A DNA stretch of 64,000 bases from Myxococcus stipitatus (GTDB taxonomy: Bacteria > Myxococcota > Myxococcia > Myxococcales > Myxococcaceae), in assembly GCF_021412625.1 (NCBI RefSeq), contig NZ_JAKCFI010000004.1, positions 744,001-808,000 of the forward strand, written 5' to 3'. A program made the position numbers and the translations under genes. The notes beneath the pieces are model-generated. The model was not told the origin of the DNA, did not search any database, and was given only the letters and a program-made list of their open reading frames with translations. Of this stretch, positions 58,656-64,000 are shown piece after piece; within the stretch, counting starts at the first letter, position 1; each line of letters begins with the position of its first letter.

Positions 58656-59885
58656 ATGCGACGTGAAGTGAAGTCCGGCAAGAGCAGCTTCGCGCGGGGG
58701 CTCGTGGCCGTCGCGGCCCTGGCCCTGGCCTCCTGCGGTGACGACGAGCCGTCCGACCCGGGCGAGGGGGGGAACGACGGGGCGCGGTTCCTGGTGCACT
58801 CCGCCGTCGAGACGAACGGCAGCCGGATGAACTACTTCACCCTGGTGGACTCGCTCGACGAGGCGCGGGTGCTGGACTACTCGCGCTCGCTGGAGCTGCC
58901 GGGGCGTCCCCGTCTCTACGCGGCGCAGGGCGTGGGCTTCTTCGCCATCGGCTCGGGGGAGTCTCCCACCATCACCCGCTACGAGGTGCGCGACGGAGCG
59001 CTGGTGGCGGGGGAGCGCCTCTCGTTCCAGGACTTGGGCGTGAAGAACCTGGGGGCCCAGGCGGTGCTCTTCGTGAGCGCCACGAAGGCCTATTACAAGG
59101 ACTCCGCGCAGGGGCAGATCATCGTCTGGAACCCGCGGGAGATGGTCATCGAGAAGACGCTGCCGCTGCCCAAGGAGTTCACCAAGCAGGGCTACGCCAC
59201 CGGCCTGAGCCAGTGGGCCAGCCGCGAGGGTGAGGCGTTCTTCTCGGTGGGCTGGTCCACGTCCACCTACGACACGGTGCTGCCGGGGACGGTGCTGGTG
59301 CGCATCGACACGGCGACGGACGAGCTGAGCTGGGCGGAGGACGGGCGGTGCCGCGACCTGTCGAAGACGGCCCGCGTGGGTGACACGCTCTACTTCTTCA
59401 GCGGCGTCATCAATGGCCTGGGGCACGCGGTGAAGAAGGATACCAACGCGGGCCAGCCGGACTGCCACCTGCGCATCTCCCCGGGCAGCCGGACCTTCGA
59501 TTCGGACTTCGTGGGCTCCGTGGCGCCCGCGCTCGGCGCCGACAAGGAGGGCTTCATCGTCTCCGTGGGCGAGGATGGCACGGCCTGGCTCCAGGTCGCG
59601 GACACCACCATCACCCCGACCGCGCCGGGAACCACCTACAGCGAGTGGTACAGCAAGGGCTGGAGCTGGTGGAAGGTTCCCTTCGCGACGCTGACGGGCG
59701 CCACGCGCGTGCCGGGCGAGCCGGGGGCCTACAACAGCTTCACCATCACCGCGGGCTCAGACTTCTTCATCAGCCAGAGCGCGTCCGACTACTCCACCTC
59801 CACCCTGATGGAGCTGTCCTCCGGGACACCCAAGTCGGGTGTGTCCTTCCCGGGCTTCGTCCTGGACGTCGCCCGCATCCGCTGA
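58656..59885 (+). CDS. Lipoprotein of iron-regulated-type uptake operon
   Basis: A 409-residue lipoprotein (RGLVAVAALALASC, Cys27) with an acidic Gly-rich linker. The mature part reads as a beta-propeller-like domain (LPGRPRLYAAQGVGFFAIGS; VLFVSATKAYYKDSAQGQII; TGLSQWASREGEAFFSVGWS; TVLVRIDTATDELSW; GADKEGFIVSVGEDGTAWLQ), similar in style to DUF4374/MxcI-type lipoproteins found beside siderophore receptors. It is first in the operon after the Fur-box-like array; 63 bases and a strong hairpin separate it from the next gene. A role as a surface partner of the TonB receptor is inferred. Start ATG 58656 after GGAGTGAGCG. Confidence 0.72.
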   Translation: MRREVKSGKSSFARGLVAVAALALASCGDDEPSDPGEGGNDGARFLVHSAVETNGSRMNYFTLVDSLDEARVLDYSRSLELPGRPRLYAAQGVGFFAIGSGESPTITRYEVRDGALVAGERLSFQDLGVKNLGAQAVLFVSATKAYYKDSAQGQIIVWNPREMVIEKTLPLPKEFTKQGYATGLSQWASREGEAFFSVGWSTSTYDTVLPGTVLVRIDTATDELSWAEDGRCRDLSKTARVGDTLYFFSGVINGLGHAVKKDTNAGQPDCHLRISPGSRTFDSDFVGSVAPALGADKEGFIVSVGEDGTAWLQVADTTITPTAPGTTYSEWYSKGWSWWKVPFATLTGATRVPGEPGAYNSFTITAGSDFFISQSASDYSTSTLMELSSGTPKSGVSFPGFVLDVARIR

Positions 59886-59891
59886 ATGGTC

Positions 59892-59926
59892 GCGGGGGCG
59901 CGTGGTGCCCGTCACCGCGCGCCCGC
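59892..59926 (+). terminator. Hairpin between first and second operon genes
   Basis: GCGGGGGCGCG and CGCGCGCCCGC pair with one mismatch, and the inner GGTG/CACC extends the stem around a five-base loop. It begins six bases after the lipoprotein stop. It may partly terminate transcription or stabilise the upstream message, giving more lipoprotein than membrane protein. Confidence 0.5.
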
Positions 59927-59948
59927 CGTGGCGTGAGAGGTCTCCTGG

Positions 59949-60278
59949 ATGGACGTACTGGCTCCCTCGCTGCTCTGGCTCGGAGTGGTGGCGCTCTACG
60001 GCGCGTGGTGGTGGCGCCACGCGGCGCGGCGCCCGGAGCCCTCGCGCGTCCACGCGCGGCTGCGCGTCGGGGGGCTGGGGCTCGTGCTCGCGGGCTTCGT
60101 CGTGTCCGCGGCGGGGGCCGTCCATCCGGGAGCCGCCCTGGCCTCGGCGATGATGTACGTCATGGCGGCCGGGACGCTGCTGGCCCTGGTCTCCCCGCTG
60201 GTGCGCAAGCCCGTCTGGGCCATGGGGCTGCTGGCCCCGGTGGGCCTGGTGCTGGGCGTGCTGGAGCACCTGTCATGA
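59949..60278 (+). CDS. Small membrane protein, about three helices
   Basis: A 109-residue membrane protein (LAPSLLWLGVVALYGAWWWR; LGLVLAGFVVSAAGAVHPGA; MMYVMAAGTLLALVSPLVRK; MGLLAPVGLVLGVLEHL). It occupies the place taken by DUF3325-type small proteins in PepSY/TonB uptake operons, but I cannot match its sequence firmly. ATG 59949 follows a GAGAGG site. Its stop overlaps the next start (ATGA), so translation is coupled through to the PepSY gene. Confidence 0.72.
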   Translation: MDVLAPSLLWLGVVALYGAWWWRHAARRPEPSRVHARLRVGGLGLVLAGFVVSAAGAVHPGAALASAMMYVMAAGTLLALVSPLVRKPVWAMGLLAPVGLVLGVLEHLS

Positions 60279-60550
60279 GCCCGCCGGCGCGCCGCTCCCC
60301 GGGGCTGGGCAGGTTGCTGGCCGCCGTGCTGGGGGCGCCCCTGGCGGCGCTGCTCGTCTCGCTCGCGCTCCCCGCGGTGGTGCCCGCCTCGTCGGACGTG
60401 CGCTACCTGGTGGCCTGCATCGTCGTCATCCCGTTGATGGCGGCCGCTCCGTGCGCGGTCCTCCTCGCGCGGTCGACGGCGCGGGCGTGGAGCGGCATCG
60501 CGTTGGCGAGCGCGGCGTCCCTGGTCGTGCTGTGGAGGGCTTTCACATGA
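60275..60550 (+). CDS. DUF3649-like small membrane protein
   Basis: A 91-residue membrane protein with two to three helices (GRLLAAVLGAPLAALLVSLA; YLVACIVVIPLMAAAPCAVL; AWSGIALASAASLVVLWRAF). The short basic start, the LLAAVLG opening and the ARAWSGI turn fit DUF3649 proteins, which recur between PepSY and TonB-receptor genes in iron-uptake operons. ATGA overlaps join it to both neighbours (60275-60278 and 60547-60550), so the complex probably assembles in fixed proportion. Exact role is unknown. Confidence 0.7.
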   Translation: MSPPARRSPGLGRLLAAVLGAPLAALLVSLALPAVVPASSDVRYLVACIVVIPLMAAAPCAVLLARSTARAWSGIALASAASLVVLWRAFT

Positions 60551-62091
60551 GGCTCAAGTCCGGCACCTACCGCGTCCTCTGGGAAGCCCATGCGTGGGCA
60601 GGGGCGGTGGCCTCCGTGCTGCTGGTGGGCATGTTCCTGCTCGGCGTGGTGTCGCTGTTCCGGCACGAGCTGATGCCCTGGCAGGAGCCTCGCCTCCGCG
60701 CGGGCGCCGTCGTCGACGAGGCGCGGGCGCTGGGGACGCTCCAGTCCTGGCTGGATGCCCGCGCCGACCTGCCCGCCCAACTCGACGTGGACCTGCCGGC
60801 GCCGTACTCGCCCTGGCTGCGGCTCGAGTGGAAGGAGGCGGGGGGCTCGAAGGCCGCCGTCTGGCTGGACCCCGCCACGGGGGAGCAGGCGCCGGAGCGC
60901 AGCGACCTGAGCTACTTCCTGTTCCTGGTGCACTTCCTCTACCCGCTGCCGGGCGGGATGCTGGTGGCGGGCCTGGTCGCCATCGTCCTGCTGCTGGTGG
61001 TGGGCACGGGCCTGGTCATCCAGGTGGGGCGCTTCCAGAAGGACCTGGTGCGCTTCCGGCCCCGCGAGGCGCTGCGCACGATGTGGGGCGACCTGCACAA
61101 GGTGCTCGGGAGCATCGGCCTGCCCTATCAGGCGGTCATGGCGTGGACGGCGGCCATCATCTGCATCAACGCCGCGGTGCTCCAGCCGGTCATGGTGCGC
61201 ACGGCCTTCGACGGCGACCTGGACGCGGGGCTGGCGACCCTCGGCTATCCCCGGGGCGCGAAGCCCTCGAAGCAGCCGGCCGCGGCCCCGCGGGTCGCCA
61301 CGCTGCTGGAGCAGGCGCGAGGCGCGCTGCCGGACGCGCGGCACTATCGCTTCTCCATGCGCAACCTGGGGGACGCCTCGGCGTATGTCGACGTCCGGGG
61401 GTACGCGCGCGCGGGGCTCCACGAGTTCACCGTCGTGCGCGTGTCGCGGACGGGAGAGGTGCTGCACGTGCGGCAGGCGGGCGGACCGGGCGCGACGGCG
61501 AAGCTCCTCGAGGCCGCGTACGTGCTCCACTCCGGGCTCTACGCGGGCATGGGCATGCGGCTCGTGTACGCATTGCTGGGCCTCTTCAGCGCGCTGTGCG
61601 TCGTGACGGGGAACCTGGTGTGGCTGGAGCGGCGCTCGCGCGGCATGCGCTGGGTGGACGTCGCCCTCGCGCGCTTCACCGCCGGCGGCTGCGGGGGCGC
61701 GGCCTTCTCGCTCGCGGCCGTGTTCCTGGCCAACCAGCTGCTGCCGGACTCCCTGCCGCGCCGGCCGGACTGGGAGCACGGCATCTTCTACGCGAGCTGG
61801 TGCGCCTGCGTGCTGGGCGCGCTCGCCTACCCTCGCGCGAAGGCGTGGGCTCAGCACCTGCTCGCGCTGTCCGGAGCCATCCTCGTCGTCCTTCCCTGGC
61901 TGGATGCCTGGCGCCACGCGCGTCGGGTCTTCGACCCGGTGGGCTCGCCCTACGTGTTCTGCGCGGACGTGGGGCTCGCGCTCCTGGGCGCCGTGTTCCT
62001 CGTCTCGGCGTGGGTCATCGGGCGCATCTCGCCGAGAGATCCTCGCACCGCCGAGATGCCACTGCCGATTCCCGCGCACGAGGGCCGGTGA
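60547..62091 (+). CDS. PepSY-associated transmembrane protein (iron uptake, FoxB/FecR-type operon member)
   Basis: A 514-residue membrane protein. The N-terminal YRVLWEAHAWAGAVASVLLV helix, GVVSLFRHELMPWQEPRLRA, the PepSY-like segments (RLEWKEAGGSKAAVWLDPAT; YARAGLHEFTVVRVSRTGEV) and helix pairs (YFLFLVHFLYPLPGGMLVAG; LVYALLGLFSALCVVTGNLV; ASWCACVLGALAYPRAKAWA) are those of PepSY_TM proteins. Several are proposed periplasmic siderophore reductases that release iron after TonB-dependent import; conserved His residues in these helices would bind heme. Coupled to the DUF3649-like gene by ATGA and followed 42 bases later by the TonB receptor. Confidence 0.85.
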   Translation: MRLKSGTYRVLWEAHAWAGAVASVLLVGMFLLGVVSLFRHELMPWQEPRLRAGAVVDEARALGTLQSWLDARADLPAQLDVDLPAPYSPWLRLEWKEAGGSKAAVWLDPATGEQAPERSDLSYFLFLVHFLYPLPGGMLVAGLVAIVLLLVVGTGLVIQVGRFQKDLVRFRPREALRTMWGDLHKVLGSIGLPYQAVMAWTAAIICINAAVLQPVMVRTAFDGDLDAGLATLGYPRGAKPSKQPAAAPRVATLLEQARGALPDARHYRFSMRNLGDASAYVDVRGYARAGLHEFTVVRVSRTGEVLHVRQAGGPGATAKLLEAAYVLHSGLYAGMGMRLVYALLGLFSALCVVTGNLVWLERRSRGMRWVDVALARFTAGGCGGAAFSLAAVFLANQLLPDSLPRRPDWEHGIFYASWCACVLGALAYPRAKAWAQHLLALSGAILVVLPWLDAWRHARRVFDPVGSPYVFCADVGLALLGAVFLVSAWVIGRISPRDPRTAEMPLPIPAHEGR

Positions 62092-62133
62092 AGGTCCCGG
62101 GCACGCGCCACTTCTCGATTCGTCCAAGTCACC

Positions 62134-64000
62134 ATGCGTCCGTCTCCCGAAACCCCGGCCCGGTCGAAGGGCCTCACCTCCCAAGCGCGACGCGGCGTGT
62201 GCTGGCGGATCGCGGTCCTGCTGTCCCTGGCCGTGGCGGCTCCCTCCCTGGCGCAGGAGGCGCCGGTGCCGGACCCGGCGCCCGCGGCGACGGAGGCCCC
62301 CGCGCGGGACACCGCCCAGGCCGCGCCGGCCCCGGCGCAAGCGACGGTGGGAGACATCACCGGGAAGGTGTCCGCCTGCGAGGGCGGCGACCTGGGACAG
62401 GCGGAGGTCCTCCTGCTGGCGCCCGACGGCGGCACCCAGACGCCTCGGCTCGACGCCGCGCGGCGCTTCAAGGTGACGGGGCTCGTGCCGGGCACCTACG
62501 AGCTGCACGCGTTGGTGCCGGGCTGTGAGCCCCAGGCCTGGCGGGTCCAGGTCGCCGCGGGCCAGAGCACCCAGGTGGACGCGACGCTGGGACAGACCCT
62601 CACCCTGGAGTCCACCATCGAGGTGGAGGGCCGCAAGCTGAGCAAGGGCGAGGAGCGCGTCCTGTCGGCGGAGGCGGTCCACGTGGTGGAGCTGGAGGAG
62701 GCGCGCCAGCAGACCGCGGACCTGGGCGAGGTGCTCAGCCGCAACAGTGGCGTCAGCGTGCAGCGCAACGGCGGCCTCGGCTCCGCCAGTCGCTTCTCGC
62801 TCAACGGCTTCTCGGGCGAACAGGTCCGCTTCTTCCTGGATGGCCTTCCCCTGGAGCTCGCGGGCTTCGGCCAGGGATTGGCCAACGTGCCGGTCAACCT
62901 CCTGGAGCGCGTGGAGGTGTACCGGGGCGTGGTGCCCGTGCGGTTCGGCGCGGACGCGCTCGGCGGCGCGGTCAACCTCGTGTCCGCGGATGGCGACGAG
63001 CCGACGGGCGGCTCGCTCTCCCTCCAGGCCGGCTCCTTCGGCACCTACCGGGGCGCGGCCTCGGGGCAGTACCGGCTGGACTCCAGCGGCCTCTTCCTGA
63101 AGGGCTACGTCTTCGGGGACCTGGCGCGCAACGACTACAAGGTGGACGTGGAGGTCGCGGACGCACAGGGGCGGCTGCGAGCGGCCCGCGTGCCGCGCTT
63201 CCATGACGGCTTCTCCGCGGGGGGCGGCGGGCTGGAGGTCGGCGTCATCGACCGGCCCTTCGCCGACCGGCTCTCGCTGCGCGTGTTCGGGACGCGCGCG
63301 CGCAAGGAGCTCCAGCACAACGTGGTGATGACGGTGCCCTACGGCGAGGCGCGCTCCGCCGAGCTGGGCTACGGCGCGGTCGGGACGTGGTCGCTCGGTG
63401 GGCTGCTCGACGGGAAGCTGCGCCTGGAGGCGGTGGGCGGCTACAGCCGGCGCGACACGGACTTCCGCGACCTGGCGATGTCCGTCTACGACTGGTACGG
63501 CAACCCCGGCGTGGAGCGCCGCCAGCCGGGCGAGCTGGGCACCACGCCGGCGGACCAGGTGCTCTGGCAGCAAAGCGTGCTGGGGCGCTTCCACGCCAGC
63601 TACGAGCTGTCCCCCGCGCAGCAGCTGCGCCTCACGCTGGCGCCCACGTTCGTGACGCGCCAGGGAGAGGACCGGCTCAAGGCGGGCACGGACCAGCGAG
63701 ACCCGCTCAGCGCGCAGCGGGACCTGCTCACGCTGGTGGGTGGGCTCGAGCACGAGCTGTCGCTGGGCGACGGGCACATCAAGAACGTGCTCTTCGTGAA
63801 GGGCTACGTCCTGCGCTCCCAGTCGGAGGAGGTGCTGCCCGGGGACGTCTTCCGTCGGATGGACCAGTCCAGCGAGCGCGTGGGCGTGGGCGACAGCCTG
63901 CGGTGGTTCCTCCCTCGCGGCATCCTGGCCAAGCTCTCGTACGAGTACACCACGCGCCTGCCGGGGCCGGACGAGCTGTTCGGTGACGGGGTGCTGGTGC
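62134..64000 (+). CDS. TonB-dependent outer-membrane receptor (3' end outside window)
   Basis: Open to the last base; 622 residues are visible. A signal peptide (IAVLLSLAVAAPSLA, cut near residue 40) and a Pro/Ala-rich linker precede a carboxypeptidase-regulatory-like domain at about 70-165 (GDITGKVSACEGGDLGQAEV; TGLVPGTYELHALVPGCEP). Next is the plug at about 165-290 (DLGEVLSRNSGVSVQRNGGL; SRFSLNGFSGEQVRFFLDGL; GVVPVRFGADALGGAVNLVS), then the start of the 22-strand barrel (GGSLSLQAGSFGTYRGAASG; YTTRLPGPDELFGDG at the end). The frame is not interrupted. As the last visible gene of the Fur-boxed PepSY operon it probably imports a ferric siderophore, though the ligand cannot be read from sequence. 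Confidence 0.9.
   Translation, partial: MRPSPETPARSKGLTSQARRGVCWRIAVLLSLAVAAPSLAQEAPVPDPAPAATEAPARDTAQAAPAPAQATVGDITGKVSACEGGDLGQAEVLLLAPDGGTQTPRLDAARRFKVTGLVPGTYELHALVPGCEPQAWRVQVAAGQSTQVDATLGQTLTLESTIEVEGRKLSKGEERVLSAEAVHVVELEEARQQTADLGEVLSRNSGVSVQRNGGLGSASRFSLNGFSGEQVRFFLDGLPLELAGFGQGLANVPVNLLERVEVYRGVVPVRFGADALGGAVNLVSADGDEPTGGSLSLQAGSFGTYRGAASGQYRLDSSGLFLKGYVFGDLARNDYKVDVEVADAQGRLRAARVPRFHDGFSAGGGGLEVGVIDRPFADRLSLRVFGTRARKELQHNVVMTVPYGEARSAELGYGAVGTWSLGGLLDGKLRLEAVGGYSRRDTDFRDLAMSVYDWYGNPGVERRQPGELGTTPADQVLWQQSVLGRFHASYELSPAQQLRLTLAPTFVTRQGEDRLKAGTDQRDPLSAQRDLLTLVGGLEHELSLGDGHIKNVLFVKGYVLRSQSEEVLPGDVFRRMDQSSERVGVGDSLRWFLPRGILAKLSYEYTTRLPGPDELFGDGVLV

Noticed and set aside
60403..63777. 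A 1124-codon minus-strand frame over the PepSY and TonB genes
   Set aside because: His/Arg/Gln-rich shadow; the plus-strand genes have signal peptides, ATGA coupling and family motifs.
1..64000. tRNA, rRNA, insertion sequence, integrase, attachment site or replication origin
   Set aside because: I looked for conserved tRNA-like arms, transposase or recombinase motifs and DnaA-box clusters while reading and saw none; a tRNA scan and insertion-sequence search would be decisive.

Overview
The window is very GC-rich, densely coded DNA from a myxobacterium, most likely family Myxococcaceae (Myxococcus/Corallococcus/Pyxidicoccus type). The signs are a strong G/C bias at third codon positions, many lipoproteins and secreted proteins of unknown function, two ELWxxDGT-repeat proteins (one ending in a MYXO-CTERM-like tail), Tat-exported enzymes, an ECF41-type sigma factor, and a large TonB/PepSY uptake operon. 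I saw no tRNA, rRNA, CRISPR array, transposase, integrase or phage gene. This reads as ordinary chromosome in which small regulator-plus-enzyme modules alternate with cell-envelope genes.

Layout. 0-4 kb: the 3' end of a radical-SAM-like gene, a cysteine hydrolase divergent from a GlxA-type AraC regulator, and an ECF41-like sigma factor divergent from a small ABM-like protein that has a candidate ECF41 promoter. 4-10.5 kb: a SARP/AAA regulator, a PAS histidine kinase, an EamA exporter divergent from an AraC regulator, a cupin and an NTF2-like protein. 10.8-21.5 kb: a Cys-rich lipoprotein, then a minus-strand envelope block. In that block an ELWxxDGT lipoprotein is followed by a three-gene set joined by overlapping start and stop codons: a YdbH/AsmA-like bridge protein, a DUF1318/YdbL-like lipoprotein and a TolB-propeller/TPR protein. 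21.7-31.4 kb: a Tat-exported protein, a MocR regulator, a hotdog thioesterase, a 71-bp tandem repeat array, a serine hydrolase, a PQQ-type sugar dehydrogenase, a methyltransferase with a lipoprotein-like N-terminus and secreted unknowns.

31.5-43.3 kb: a TcdA/TcdB-like glycosyltransferase, a two-subunit molybdenum hydroxylase, the large ELWxxDGT/HYR/MYXO-CTERM protein, a CE2-like SGNH esterase, DoxX and an S41 peptidase. 43.5-52.3 kb: an orphan, a MarR-GAPDH operon, a RibD-like reductase, a glycosyltransferase, a TetR/M28 peptidase pair and two coupled secreted unknowns. 52.5-58 kb: a DUF4336 protein and an apparent quinone/electrophile-defence cluster: a flavodoxin-fold NAD(P)H oxidoreductase, a zinc-type quinone oxidoreductase divergent from one HxlR regulator, and an NmrA/QorB-like reductase divergent from a second HxlR regulator. 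Each HxlR pair has an inverted repeat in the shared promoter. A small lipoprotein without a usable start and a methyltransferase follow.

58.5-64 kb: a probable iron-regulated uptake operon. A Fur-box-like array precedes a lipoprotein, two small membrane proteins (one DUF3649-like), a PepSY membrane protein and a TonB-dependent receptor that runs off the window end. ATGA overlaps couple the small membrane proteins and the PepSY gene.

The least familiar items are the 71-bp repeat array with a 142-bp higher-order copy pattern, the YdbH-DUF1318-propeller/TPR operon, the MarR-GAPDH operon with AT-rich operator-like repeats, and the paired HxlR/quinone-reductase modules. All family assignments come from reading the sequence, without database searches.
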